Source of the DNA: Mesorhizobium australicum
Lineage (GTDB): Bacteria > Pseudomonadota > Alphaproteobacteria > Rhizobiales > Rhizobiaceae
Assembly (NCBI RefSeq): GCF_900177325.1
Contig: NZ_FXBL01000004.1
Location: 620,001-684,000 of the forward strand
Reading direction: 5' to 3'
DNA: 64,000 nt
Shown here: one piece after another, positions 1-8,899 of the stretch
How positions within the stretch are numbered: the first letter of the stretch is position 1
Layout: each line of letters opens with the position of its first letter
The notes under the pieces: generated by a model
Seen by the model: only the letters and a program-made list of their open reading frames with translations
What the model was told of the DNA's origin: nothing
The model's database searches: none
Translations under genes and position numbers: made by a program

Positions 1-1014
1 CTCGCTGGTGACGCGCTCCGCCATCTCTGAGGCGAATAGCTTCACCATCGAGGCTTCCTTGTCGCAGCGGACGCCCTGGTCGATCTTTTCGCAGACCGTG
101 TACATCAGCGCCCGCGCCGCTTCGATCTCCGTCGCCATCGAGGCGATCTTGAAGCGGATGGCCTGGAAGGCGCCGATGGCCTGGCCGAACTGTCGGCGCT
201 CCTTGGCATGGCCGATCGCGTCGTCGAGGCCAGCCTGGGCGAGGCCGATGGAGCGGGCGGCGGTATGCGCGCGCGCCGTCTCGAGGCCCGCCGTCGCGAG
301 GTAGAAGCCGCGGCCTTCCTCGCCGATCAGGTTCGCGGCCGGCACGCGGCACTTGTCGAAGGCGAGCTCCCAGGTCGTCCAGCCGAAATAGCCGATCTTG
401 GGGATGACGGTGCCGGCAACGCCCTCCGGCAGCTTGCCGCGCGGCTTCTCGACCATGAAGGCGGAGATGCCCTTGTGCCGCGCCTTCGGGTCGACCTTCG
501 GGTCGGTGCGGGCGAAGACCATGATGAAGTCGGCGCCGTCGGCGAAGGTGCACCAATATTTGTTGCCGGTGATCTCCCACTCGTCGCCGACGCGCTTGGC
601 GCGGCAGGAGATGTTGGCGACGTCGGAACCCGCGTCGGGCTCGGAAAGCGAGAAGGCGCCGAGGAACTCGCCCCTTGCCATGCGCGGCAGGTAGACCTTC
701 TTCTGCTCCGGCGTCATGGCTTTCAGCGAACCGATCAGCGCATTACCGCGCGCGATGAGCGAGGCGACGCTCATCCAGCCGCGCGCCAGCTCTTCCGCGA
801 CGAGGCAGTATTCGAACGCGCCGAGGCCCAGCCCGCCATATTCCTCCGGGATCAGGATGCCGAAATAGCCGAGCTCTGCCATCTCCTCCATCAGCTCGCG
901 CGGGATCTCGCCCTTGACCGGATCGAGCCGGTCGGCAGCCGGGCGCACGCGGTCGCGCGTGAAGACCCGCGCCGAGTCCTGGATCATCCGGCGTTCTTCG
1001 GAAAGTTCGGTCAT
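1..1014 (-). CDS. acyl-CoA dehydrogenase (C-terminus beyond window start)
   Basis: Flavoprotein alpha,beta-dehydrogenase of acyl-CoA thioesters. The frame runs from ATG at 1014 down to base 1 without a stop, giving the first 338 residues of a usual 380-400. Visible family features are IPEEYGGLG (about residues 55-63), the FAD/substrate-loop motif SLSEPDAGSD, and the ERRQFGQAIGAFQ helix that begins the C-terminal domain. The catalytic-base region lies outside the window. The ATG overlaps the stop of the next SDR gene by four bases (ATGA), so it is the last visible gene of the leftward operon starting at 6713. Substrate cannot be told. Confidence 0.93.
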   Translation of the reverse strand, partial: MTELSEERRMIQDSARVFTRDRVRPAADRLDPVKGEIPRELMEEMAELGYFGILIPEEYGGLGLGAFEYCLVAEELARGWMSVASLIARGNALIGSLKAMTPEQKKVYLPRMARGEFLGAFSLSEPDAGSDVANISCRAKRVGDEWEITGNKYWCTFADGADFIMVFARTDPKVDPKARHKGISAFMVEKPRGKLPEGVAGTVIPKIGYFGWTTWELAFDKCRVPAANLIGEEGRGFYLATAGLETARAHTAARSIGLAQAGLDDAIGHAKERRQFGQAIGAFQAIRFKIASMATEIEAARALMYTVCEKIDQGVRCDKEASMVKLFASEMAERVTSE

Positions 1015-1763
1015 AGCGGGGATTCCTCGGGCGGCAGCTGTCCCTGGCCGAGCGAGCGTCCGCCGTCGACGATGAGGACCTGCCCGGTGATGTAGCGGTT
1101 TTCGGGTGAGGCGAGGAAGGAGACCGCGCGGGCGATGTCCTCCGGCTGACCGATACGGCCGAGCAGCTGCAGCGACAGCATCATCTTCTGCCGCTCCGGC
1201 GTCATGTAGTGCAGCATCTCGGTGTCGACGACGCCGGGCGCGACGGCATTGACGCGGATGTCGCGCGGCGACAGGTCGATTGCCATGGCGCGGGTGAGGC
1301 CGACGACGGCCGTCTTCGAGGCGACGTAGTGCGCCATCTGCGGCGCGCCGGCGAAGGAACGCGAGGCGATGTTGACGATGCGGCCGCCGTTCTTCATCCG
1401 CCGCGCGCCTTCCTGTGCCACGACGAAGGTGCCGATCGCGTTGATCTCGAAGGCCTCGCGGAAATGCTCCTCGGTCAGCTCCTCGAAGAAATGGCTGCCG
1501 GTGACGGCGGCATTGTTCACGATGACGTCGATCGGCGCGTATCTGTCCATGATCGCGGAGATCGCGGCGCGGTCGCGGATGTCGCACACTTCGGAATCGA
1601 TCCGCGCCCCGGCGGCGCGCAGCGAATCGGCGACGTCGTGAACCGCGTCGAGCCGGTCGAGCGCGACGACGTGGTAGCCTTCGCCGGCGAGCTTCTCGAC
1701 GATGCCCTTGCCGATGCCGCGCGCGGCTCCGGTGACGATGGCGGTTCCGAGCTGGTCGGTCAT
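1011..1763 (-). CDS. SDR-family NAD(P)-dependent oxidoreductase
   Basis: Classical short-chain dehydrogenase of 250 residues. It has the N-terminal cofactor motif TGAARGIGKG (about 12-21), the NNAAV motif, the catalytic Ser in NIASRS and the catalytic YVASK, and ends with the usual YITGQVLIVDGG segment. Such proteins oxidise 3-hydroxyacyl-CoA or secondary alcohols. The start overlaps the stop of the MmgE/PrpD gene (ATGA) and its own stop overlaps the next acyl-CoA dehydrogenase start, so translation is coupled on both sides. Hydroxyacyl-CoA dehydrogenase activity is inferred from context only. Confidence 0.93.
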   Translation of the reverse strand: MTDQLGTAIVTGAARGIGKGIVEKLAGEGYHVVALDRLDAVHDVADSLRAAGARIDSEVCDIRDRAAISAIMDRYAPIDVIVNNAAVTGSHFFEELTEEHFREAFEINAIGTFVVAQEGARRMKNGGRIVNIASRSFAGAPQMAHYVASKTAVVGLTRAMAIDLSPRDIRVNAVAPGVVDTEMLHYMTPERQKMMLSLQLLGRIGQPEDIARAVSFLASPENRYITGQVLIVDGGRSLGQGQLPPEESPL

Positions 1764-3118
1764 TGCGCGCGTCCTGCCAGTTTCATGATTGCCGAAACAC
1801 CGGCGTCGCCGCCGAGGCCTGTAAGCGCGGCGCGCAGCGTGGCCGTCGCCGCGCCAAGCACGGGCTCGACCAGGGCGTCGAACTTCGCCTCCAGCTTGCG
1901 GCCCTGGCGCACAAGGTCGCTGTCGGCGACGCCCGCGTCATGGCTGGCAGTGAAGTGGCGGCCGTCGGCGGTGGTGATGGCGACGTCGGCCTTCGCTTCC
2001 GGGTAGCCGTCGACGAACTCGATCGAGGCCATGTCGCGCAGCCGGACGAGCTCCGGCTCGCGGGTGAGCTCGTCGGCATAGGTGGCGATGCCCGACGTGT
2101 CGCGGCCGGCGAGCGCCATGGCGACGGTGAGGCGCAGCGAGAATTTTGCTTCCAGCCCGGTCTGCGGTTTCGCGATGTTGCAGACCCGGTCGGCGACGGG
2201 GGGCACACGAATCTCGATCGACTGGATCGCGTTGGAGGAAGCCGCGCTCTTCTCGCGCAGCGCCTTGCCGGCCTCGATCGCGCCGTGGGTGAGATAGCAG
2301 GCGGCGTGATACTTGAAGAGGTTGTTGGCGATGTGATGGTCGAGCGGCGCGTCCCTCATCGCCTCGTCCGGATTGAAGTCGGCGCTCTGCGTCGCGGCCA
2401 GTCCCTGCGGCGCTTCCAGCGCGTCCGGGCGGCTGGTGAATCCCTTGGCGGCGAGCCGCGCGGCGAGCAGGCCGTTCTGCGCCGCCATGCCGGCATGCAG
2501 CGGCTTGCACATGGTGCCGAACATCGATTTCAGGCCTGACGCCTTGGTGGCGGCGATGCCGTAGGCGATGGCACTGGTCTCCGCGTCGAGCTTGAGCAGG
2601 TGCGCGCAGGCGGCCGCCGCGCCGACGCTGCCGACGGTCGAGGTGGCATGGAAGCCGTGGCCGTAGTGGCTGGGGCTCATCAGCGCGCCGGTGCGGCAGG
2701 CGACCTCGTAGCCGGCGACGAAAGCCGCGAGCAGGTCGTCCTGGCTGGCGCCGGTCTCTTCGGCGAGCGCGAGCAGGCCGGGCAGCAGCGCCACTGTCGG
2801 ATGGCCGAGGATCGCCATGTTGACGTCGTCGAAGTCGAGCGCGTGGGAGGCGGTGCCGTTGATCAGCGCCGCGTTCATCGCGGAGCTGCGTCCGGACTGA
2901 CCGACAAGCGAGGCGGCCGGCCGCGCGCCGTCCGACAGCAATTCCTCTGAGAGGATCTGCACGGCCGGCTCCGCCGCGCCCGGGATCGTCACCGCGAACC
3001 AGTCGAGGATGCACTGCCGCGCGACCGTGACCGCTGCCGGGGGCAGGTCGGCGAAGCGGATCGCCGAGGCGCGCTCGGCGAGCCAGCGGGTGACGGGCGG
3101 ACGCTCGCTTGCGATCAT
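1760..3118 (-). CDS. MmgE/PrpD family protein
   Basis: 452-residue member of the MmgE/PrpD (2-methylcitrate dehydratase-like, iron-free) family. Typical features are the early CILDWFAVTIPG stretch, NGTASHALDFDD (about 100-111), HPTVALLPGLLAL and the GYEVACR helix. Known members dehydrate 2-methylcitrate or isomerise/decarboxylate itaconate-like acids; no methylcitrate synthase gene is nearby, so the substrate is open. The ATG at 3118 follows the ligase stop by one base. An upstream in-frame start at 3211 would lie inside the ligase gene and encodes low-complexity residues, so it was rejected. Confidence 0.9.
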   Translation of the reverse strand: MIASERPPVTRWLAERASAIRFADLPPAAVTVARQCILDWFAVTIPGAAEPAVQILSEELLSDGARPAASLVGQSGRSSAMNAALINGTASHALDFDDVNMAILGHPTVALLPGLLALAEETGASQDDLLAAFVAGYEVACRTGALMSPSHYGHGFHATSTVGSVGAAAACAHLLKLDAETSAIAYGIAATKASGLKSMFGTMCKPLHAGMAAQNGLLAARLAAKGFTSRPDALEAPQGLAATQSADFNPDEAMRDAPLDHHIANNLFKYHAACYLTHGAIEAGKALREKSAASSNAIQSIEIRVPPVADRVCNIAKPQTGLEAKFSLRLTVAMALAGRDTSGIATYADELTREPELVRLRDMASIEFVDGYPEAKADVAITTADGRHFTASHDAGVADSDLVRQGRKLEAKFDALVEPVLGAATATLRAALTGLGGDAGVSAIMKLAGRAQ

Positions 3119-3119
3119 G

Positions 3120-4676
3120 TCAGCTCGCCTTCGGCTCGGCTGCGCCGTAGAGCTGGCGCAGGGTGACCTTGTTGATCTTGCCGCTCGGCAGGCGCGGCAG
3201 GTCGTCGACAAAGACCACCGACTTGGGCTTCTTGTAGCTGGCGATCTGGGTTTTCGTGTGCTCGATCAGTTCGGCCTCCGTCGCGGAGTGGCCGGGATTG
3301 AGCACCGCGATCGCCCGCACCGTCTCGCCCCAGTAGTCGTCCTTCACGCCGATCACCGCAACGTCCATGATCGCAGGATGGCTGGCGACGGCCTCCTCGA
3401 CTTCGCGGGAATAGATGTTCTCGCCGCCGGAGATGATCATGTCCTTCTTGCGGTCGACCAGATACAGGAAGCCCTGCGGGTCGAGATAGCCGACATCGCC
3501 GGTGTGGTACCAGCCTTCCTTGAGCGCTGCGATCGTGGCGGCCGAATTGTTCCAGTAGCCGGCCATGCGGCTGGTGGTGTTGATAAGGATCTCGCCCGGC
3601 TCTCCGGCCGGCAGGTCGCGGCCTTCGTCGTCGACGATGCGCAGCCCGACATTGGGCGCGGCCTGGCCGATGGAGCCGAGGCGCTTGATGTCCTCCGGCG
3701 TGCCGTCGGGCTTGTGCTGGCGCTTGTGCAGCGTCGTGCCGCCGCCTTCGGTCATGCCGTAGAGCTGCAGGAAGACCGGTCCGAGCAGCTTGAGGCCGCG
3801 CTTGAGCAGTGGCACGGGCATGGGGGCGGCCGAATAGCAGATGGTGTGCAGCGACTTGAGATCCCGCTCCTCGATGCCGGGGACGTTGAGCATCGCCTGC
3901 ACCATGGTGGGGGCCATGTGCGTCATCGTCACGCGCTCGCGCTCGATGGTCTCGACGATCTCGGCCGGCTTGAAGTCGTGGTGCAGGACGACGCTGCCGC
4001 CGCGGATGTGGACGCCGAGCTGCAGGAAGCGCGCGCCGACGTGGAAGATCGGCATCATCAGCTGCAGCTTGTCGGAGACGATCAGGCCGAGCTCCGTCGC
4101 CATCAGGATGGCGATGGCGATCTCGCCCCGATGGGTGCGAATCACGCCCTTCGGCCGGCCGGTCGTGCCGGACGTGTAGATGAGGTGCATGATCTCGTCG
4201 GGCAGGGGACGCGTCGGCGCGCCGTCGGCGTCGCCCGTGGCGAGCACCATCTCGTAGTCCTCGGCCCAGTGCGGCACGTCGCCGCCGAAGCAGAGGAAGA
4301 GCTCGATGAAGCCGAGCTTGTCGCGGATCTGCTCGATCGTCGCCGCATACTGCGCCTCGAAGATCAGCACGCGCGGCGTGGAATCGCCGAGGATGTAGGC
4401 GATCTCCGGCGCGGCCAGCCGCCAGTTCACCGTCGCCGCGATGTAGCCGGCGAGCTCGCAGGCGGCATAGGACTCCATGAACTCGATCGTGTTCTGCGAC
4501 AGGATCGAGACGCGGTCCTGCCGGCGGATGCCGCGCTTCCACAGCGCGGACGCCAGGCGGTTGCCACGGTCGAGATGCTCGCCGAAGGTGACGATGCGGC
4601 CGTGATAGTTGTAGGCCGTCTCGTTCGGGAACTTGTAGGCGTTGTTGCGCAGGACGTCGCCGAGTGTCTCGATCAT
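3120..4676 (-). CDS. AMP-forming acyl-CoA synthetase/ligase
   Basis: 518-residue ANL-superfamily adenylating enzyme that activates a carboxylic acid as acyl-AMP and then the CoA thioester. The P-loop motif YTSGTTGRPKG is at residues 167-177, the hinge region shows TGDVGYLDPQGF, DRKKDMIISGGENIY follows, and the C-terminal catalytic Lys lies in LPSGKINK. The start at 4676 has a strong Shine-Dalgarno GGGAGGAAG eight bases upstream. The longer frame further upstream is the antisense shadow of the neighbouring dehydrogenase. Probably the substrate-activating enzyme of the cluster. Confidence 0.94.
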   Translation of the reverse strand: MIETLGDVLRNNAYKFPNETAYNYHGRIVTFGEHLDRGNRLASALWKRGIRRQDRVSILSQNTIEFMESYAACELAGYIAATVNWRLAAPEIAYILGDSTPRVLIFEAQYAATIEQIRDKLGFIELFLCFGGDVPHWAEDYEMVLATGDADGAPTRPLPDEIMHLIYTSGTTGRPKGVIRTHRGEIAIAILMATELGLIVSDKLQLMMPIFHVGARFLQLGVHIRGGSVVLHHDFKPAEIVETIERERVTMTHMAPTMVQAMLNVPGIEERDLKSLHTICYSAAPMPVPLLKRGLKLLGPVFLQLYGMTEGGGTTLHKRQHKPDGTPEDIKRLGSIGQAAPNVGLRIVDDEGRDLPAGEPGEILINTTSRMAGYWNNSAATIAALKEGWYHTGDVGYLDPQGFLYLVDRKKDMIISGGENIYSREVEEAVASHPAIMDVAVIGVKDDYWGETVRAIAVLNPGHSATEAELIEHTKTQIASYKKPKSVVFVDDLPRLPSGKINKVTLRQLYGAAEPKAS

Positions 4677-4702
4677 CTCGCTTCCTCCCAGAAGCTTCTC
4701 AG

Positions 4703-5866
4703 TCAGGCCTTGGGCAGGCCCATGCGATTGGCGATGTTGTTCTTCTGGATCGCCGTCGACCCGCCGATGATCGGCATGAGCAGCATGTCGCGCACGTGGC
4801 GTTCCATGTCGAAGCCCTTGGCATAGCCGTAGGCGCCCATGATCTTCTGGCAGGTCAGCACGATGTCGAGGCCGGTCTCGCAGACGAACATCTTCGCCAT
4901 CGAGGTCTCGACCGAGCAGGGCAGGTTGTTGTCGGCGAGCCAGCAGCCGCGATAGAGCATCAGGCGGGCGGCGGCGAGCTTGGTCTGCGCGTCGGCCAGC
5001 ATGTGCCGGATCGACTGGTGCGAGCAGATGCGCTTGCCGAACTGGCTGCGCGTCTGGGAGTATTCCCAGGCGTCGTCGACCGCCTGGGCGGCGATGCCGA
5101 GCGCCATGGCGGCGACTTCCAGCTTCTCGACCTCGAGCGCCGGTCCCGCCAGCTTCGACCAGCCCTGGTTCCAGCCCGCCTCCCCGCCGATCACGTCCTC
5201 GATCGGAATCTCGACATTGTCGAGCGTGACGTCGTTGGTGTTGAGGCCGCGGGCGCCGAGCGCGGGGATGTGCGTCAGCGTCACGCCCTTCGCCGTCGGC
5301 GGGATCAGCACCAGCGACAGGTTCTTGTAGCGCGCGTCGGGATCGCCCGAGCGCACCAGGGCGTAGATGTAGTCGGCGCTTTCCGCGCCCGAGCACCAGC
5401 GCTTGTAGCCGTTGATGATGACCTTGTCGCCGCGCCGCTCGGCCCGCGTCTTGACGCTGGCGAGGTCGGAGCCGACGTCGGGCTCCGACAGGCCATAGGC
5501 GAAGAGGATTTCGCCATTGGCGAGCTTCGGCAGCAGGCGCTGCTTCTGTTCCTCGCTGCCGGACGCCAGCACGTTCATCGAACCGTAGCAGGAGTTCATC
5601 AGGTAGAGCGTGCCGATGACCATCGAGCGGCGGGAGAGTTCCTCGACGGTGACCATGGTGGCGAGGATGTCGCGCCCGAGGCCGCCATATTCCTCCGGCA
5701 CCGTCATGCCACAGACGCCGAGCGCGCTGATATGCTCCATGAGCGAGCGCGGAACCTTGTCCTGCTCGTCCCACTTCGCCATCATCCCGCGCGTGGCGTG
5801 GCGCTCCAGCATCCGGCGGATGCTCTCGCGCAGCATGGTGATGTGTTCGGGCTCGCCGAAATCCAT
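4703..5866 (-). CDS. acyl-CoA dehydrogenase
   Basis: 387-residue acyl-CoA dehydrogenase with VPEEYGGLGRD (about 56-66), YGLSEPDVGSD (124-134) and the TRSQFGKRICSHQ helix (272-284). The usual C-terminal catalytic stretch (YEGTSEIQ) reads IGGSTAIQ, so Glu is replaced by Gly. A Glu in the helix at 245-250 (EVEKLE) could be the base, as in long-chain and isovaleryl-CoA dehydrogenases. CCAGGGAGGATCTGAG precedes the ATG. It is the second gene of the leftward operon, after the enoyl-CoA hydratase-like gene. Confidence 0.93.
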   Translation of the reverse strand: MDFGEPEHITMLRESIRRMLERHATRGMMAKWDEQDKVPRSLMEHISALGVCGMTVPEEYGGLGRDILATMVTVEELSRRSMVIGTLYLMNSCYGSMNVLASGSEEQKQRLLPKLANGEILFAYGLSEPDVGSDLASVKTRAERRGDKVIINGYKRWCSGAESADYIYALVRSGDPDARYKNLSLVLIPPTAKGVTLTHIPALGARGLNTNDVTLDNVEIPIEDVIGGEAGWNQGWSKLAGPALEVEKLEVAAMALGIAAQAVDDAWEYSQTRSQFGKRICSHQSIRHMLADAQTKLAAARLMLYRGCWLADNNLPCSVETSMAKMFVCETGLDIVLTCQKIMGAYGYAKGFDMERHVRDMLLMPIIGGSTAIQKNNIANRMGLPKA

Positions 5867-5912
5867 CTCAGATCCTCCCTGGTACCGCCGCCTGCCTCCC
5901 CGCGGGGCTCGA

Positions 5913-6713
5913 TCAGAGCCCGGTGAACTTCGGCTTGCGCTTCTCGGTGAAGGCGTTGATCGCCTCGAGATGGTCCTTGCTGCGGTTGGTCAGCGCCTCG
6001 TAGGCCATCGAGGTGTCCATCATGGTATGGGCGAGCTGCTTGAGGCCGATATTGATGGTCGTCTTGGTGTATTTGATCGACTTCATCGCGCCGGAGCCGA
6101 GCTTCTTCGCCATCGCATCGACCTTGGCGTCGAGTTCCGCCGCCGGCACCGAATAGTTGATCAGGCCCATCGCCTGCGCGTCCGGCGCCGTGATCAGGTC
6201 GCCGGTCATCAGATATTCCTTGGCCTTGGCGTAGCCGATCGCCTGCGGCCAGATGACCGCGCCGCCGTCGCCGGCCGCGAGGCCGACCTTGACGTGCGGA
6301 TCGGCGAAGCGGGCATGGTCGGCGGCGATGATGATGTCGCAGAACAGCGCCATCGTCGCGCCGAGGCCGATCGCGTCGCCGTTCACCCTGGCGATGATGA
6401 CCTTCTCGCAGTCGAGGATGCCGAAGACGATCTTCTTGGCCTCGTTGATCGAACGGTCGAACAGCTCGGTGTCCTCATAGAGCATCTTCATGCCGACCAC
6501 GTCACCGCCGGCCGAGAAGGCCTTGCCGGCGCCGGTGAAGATGACGACGTCGATGGAGTGGTCCATGCCGAGATCGTAGAAGATGCGCGAGGCTTCCTCG
6601 TGCATGTCCCAGGTCATGGCGTTGAGATGGTCGGGACGGTTCATCGTCACCGTCATGGTGCGGCCTTCCTTCTCGAACAGGAAGTATTTGTAGCCCGAAT
6701 AATCAACGCTCAT
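5913..6713 (-). CDS. enoyl-CoA hydratase/isomerase family protein, atypical active site
   Basis: 266-residue crotonase-fold protein. The oxyanion-hole regions FSAGGD (67-71) and GLGATMALFCD are present. The two Glu residues used by crotonase are not: aligned positions are Thr120 (GATMAL) and His140 (FADPHVKVG), and the GAGG turn reads GDGG with Asp149. The family includes isomerases, hydrolases, lyases and dehalogenases, so hydration is not assured. The start at 6713 is preceded by GGAGGATCCC; the alternative start twelve codons upstream lacks an SD. First gene of the 6713-to-1 operon, 39 bp below the motif at 6753-6772. Confidence 0.9.
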   Translation of the reverse strand: MSVDYSGYKYFLFEKEGRTMTVTMNRPDHLNAMTWDMHEEASRIFYDLGMDHSIDVVIFTGAGKAFSAGGDVVGMKMLYEDTELFDRSINEAKKIVFGILDCEKVIIARVNGDAIGLGATMALFCDIIIAADHARFADPHVKVGLAAGDGGAVIWPQAIGYAKAKEYLMTGDLITAPDAQAMGLINYSVPAAELDAKVDAMAKKLGSGAMKSIKYTKTTINIGLKQLAHTMMDTSMAYEALTNRSKDHLEAINAFTEKRKPKFTGL

Positions 6714-6752
6714 GGGATCCTCCGCTTGGTCGACCGCATCGGCGGCCAAAGT

Positions 6753-6772
6753 TTTCTAACGCTAGTTCGAAA
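6753..6772. promoter_or_regulatory. regulon motif copy A (TTTCTAACGCTAGTTCGAAA)
   Basis: Twenty-base near-palindrome with arms TTTCTAAC and GTTCGAAA around GCTA, about 40 bp upstream of the enoyl-CoA hydratase-like start at 6713. It matches four other copies in this island (14446, 15457, 17630, 19817). Size and AAC-N4-GTT core resemble TetR-family operators; the regulator is not in the window. Confidence 0.65.
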
Positions 6773-6778
6773 ATAGCT

Positions 6779-8890
6779 TCAGTGCAAGTCCCGCCGCGGC
6801 ACGACGAGTGCGTCCAGCGCCACTGCGCCTTCGCCCTTCGGCCAGGCGATGACCGGGTTGAGGTCGACCGTCTCGATGTCGTCGGCATGCGCGGCGGCGA
6901 ACTCGGAGATGCGCACGAGCAGGTCCGCGAGCGCATCGACGTCGGAGGCCGGCGCACCGCGCACGCCCGACAGCAGCGCGCGGCCGCGGATCTCGTCGAT
7001 CATGCGCATCGCCTCGTCGCGGCCGAACGGCGCGAGGCGGAAGGTGACGTCCTTCAGCACCTCGACATGCACGCCGCCTAGCCCGAACATCACCGCCGGG
7101 CCGAACACCGGATCGCGCGAGACGCCGACGATCACCTCGACGCCCTTCTTCGCCATCGGCGCGACGAGCACGCCCTCGATCCTGGCGTCGGGCCGGTGCT
7201 TTGCCGCACGTTCGATCAGCGTCGCATAGCCGGCCTCGACCGCCTTGCGGTCGGCGACGCCGACGAGCACGCCGCCGATCTCCGTCTTGTGCTCGACGTC
7301 GGGCGAGACGATCTTCAGCACGACCGGGTAGCCGATCGCGTTGGCGGCCGCACCGGCGGAGGCTGCGTCGGTCGCCAGCCGCTCGTCGAGAAACGTGATG
7401 CCGGCCTTGCCCAGCAGGTCCTTGGCGGCGCGCTCCGACAGTGCGGACTTACCGATCGGCGCCGCGGGCGCGATGTGTGCCTCGCCGCTGGGGCGCGACA
7501 GGCTGCGGCCGAAGCGGGTAAGCGCCGCGAGCGCGGCGACCGCGCGGTCGCTGTCCTCGAAGACGAGGAAGCCGGCCTGCTCGTAGTCCTTCACCACCTC
7601 AGGATCGGCGATCATCTGCAATGCGATGAGACGGTCGGGGAAATTGGCGCAACCCTTGGCGATCGCATCGCGCAGCGGCTTCGACAGGGTGCGCGTGTTC
7701 GGCACCGTGGTGAAGAAGCCGATCAGCGCGTCGTAGCCGCCCTGCTCGAGGATCACCTCGATGTTCTTCGCGAGCAGGTTCATGTCGTTGAGCGCCTGCG
7801 CCGTCGTGTCGACGGGATTCACAACCGTTGCGAACGGCAGCAGATCCTTGAGGATCTTCTGCGCCGCTTCGGGCATGGGGGCGACGTCGAGGCCGTTGCG
7901 CTCGGCGGCGTCCGAGATCAGCACGCCGGCGCCGCCGGACAGTGTTACCACGCCGAGCTTGTCACCCTTCGGAAAGATGCCGCGCGCGCAGGCATAGGCG
8001 ACGTCGATCTGCTCTTCTGTCGTTGTGGCGCGGTGGACGCCGTATTGCCGGAACAGCGCGTCGTAGATGGCGTTGGAGCCGGCGAGCGAAGCCGTGTGGG
8101 AGCTCGCCGCCCGCGCGCCGATCTCGGAGCGGCCGACCTTCATCATCACGATCGGCTTGCCGTTCTCACGTGCCAGTCCCAGCGCGCGACGGAAGCGGGC
8201 GCCGTCGCGCACGCCCTCGACATAGGCCATGATCACCTTGATGTCGGGCTGGGTCGCCATCCATTCCAGGCTCTCGGCCACATCGACGTCGGCCTCGTTG
8301 CCGGTGGTGATCCAGTAGTTGATGCCGATGCCGCGCTTGCGGGCGAGATAGGCGATGTGGGAACCGTAGGCGCCAGACTGGCTGATGATGCCGAGCGGGC
8401 CGGGAAAGGGCATCTCCTTGTCGAGCGACTGGGTGAAGGTGCCGTAGAAGCCGATCTGCGGATTGAAGATGCCGAGACAGTTGGGGCCGAGCAGCCTGAG
8501 CCCGCCGGCGCGGGCGATGTCGGCGATGCGGGCCTGGATGGCGAGGCCGTCCTCGCCGCTCTCGGCATAGCCGGCCGAGAAGATGACCGCGCCCTTGACG
8601 CCCTTCTCGACGCATTCGCGCACGGCCTGCTCGGTCAGCGCGGCAGGAACGGCGAGCAGCGCCACGTCAGGCGTCTCCGGCACGTCGGCCAGCGATTTGT
8701 AGGCCTTCAGCCCCTGCACCGTCTCCCGGTTCGGGTTGACGGGAAAGATGCTGCCCTTGAAGTCGCCTTCAATCAGATAGCGCACCGGCCGGCCTGAAAT
8801 GCGCGTTGCGTCGTCGGACGCGCCCAGGATCGCGACCGAGCGCGGGCGGAACAGGGCGTCGAGGCTGGTCGGGGGCGTGACGTGCTTCAT
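6779..8890 (-). CDS. NDP-forming acyl-CoA synthetase (CoA-binding/ATP-grasp fusion)
   Basis: 703-residue single-chain acyl-CoA ligase of the acetyl-CoA synthetase (ADP-forming)/acetyltransferase-like family, in domain order CoA-binding (about 10-105, SVAILGASDD), succinyl-CoA-ligase-like domains (about 150-460, with ASSHTASLAGS carrying the probable phosphohistidine), and C-terminal ATP-grasp (about 480-700, with YPVVLKIVSPDVEHKTEIGG). It converts acyl-CoA + ADP + Pi to acid + ATP + CoA reversibly. It lies downstream of the acyl-CoA dehydrogenase with a nine-base gap and is the last gene of the 14336-to-6779 unit. Presence beside an AMP-forming ligase suggests either energy-conserving product release or a second substrate. 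Confidence 0.92.
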   Translation of the reverse strand: MKHVTPPTSLDALFRPRSVAILGASDDATRISGRPVRYLIEGDFKGSIFPVNPNRETVQGLKAYKSLADVPETPDVALLAVPAALTEQAVRECVEKGVKGAVIFSAGYAESGEDGLAIQARIADIARAGGLRLLGPNCLGIFNPQIGFYGTFTQSLDKEMPFPGPLGIISQSGAYGSHIAYLARKRGIGINYWITTGNEADVDVAESLEWMATQPDIKVIMAYVEGVRDGARFRRALGLARENGKPIVMMKVGRSEIGARAASSHTASLAGSNAIYDALFRQYGVHRATTTEEQIDVAYACARGIFPKGDKLGVVTLSGGAGVLISDAAERNGLDVAPMPEAAQKILKDLLPFATVVNPVDTTAQALNDMNLLAKNIEVILEQGGYDALIGFFTTVPNTRTLSKPLRDAIAKGCANFPDRLIALQMIADPEVVKDYEQAGFLVFEDSDRAVAALAALTRFGRSLSRPSGEAHIAPAAPIGKSALSERAAKDLLGKAGITFLDERLATDAASAGAAANAIGYPVVLKIVSPDVEHKTEIGGVLVGVADRKAVEAGYATLIERAAKHRPDARIEGVLVAPMAKKGVEVIVGVSRDPVFGPAVMFGLGGVHVEVLKDVTFRLAPFGRDEAMRMIDEIRGRALLSGVRGAPASDVDALADLLVRISEFAAAHADDIETVDLNPVIAWPKGEGAVALDALVVPRRDLH

Positions 8891-8899
8891 CGTCGGCTC

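Noticed and set aside
8..1095. Plus-strand open frames at the window start
   Set aside because: They lie opposite a clear acyl-CoA dehydrogenase and have no family features.
3118..3211. Longer start for the MmgE/PrpD gene
   Set aside because: Extra 31 residues are low-complexity, overlap the ligase gene and lack an SD.
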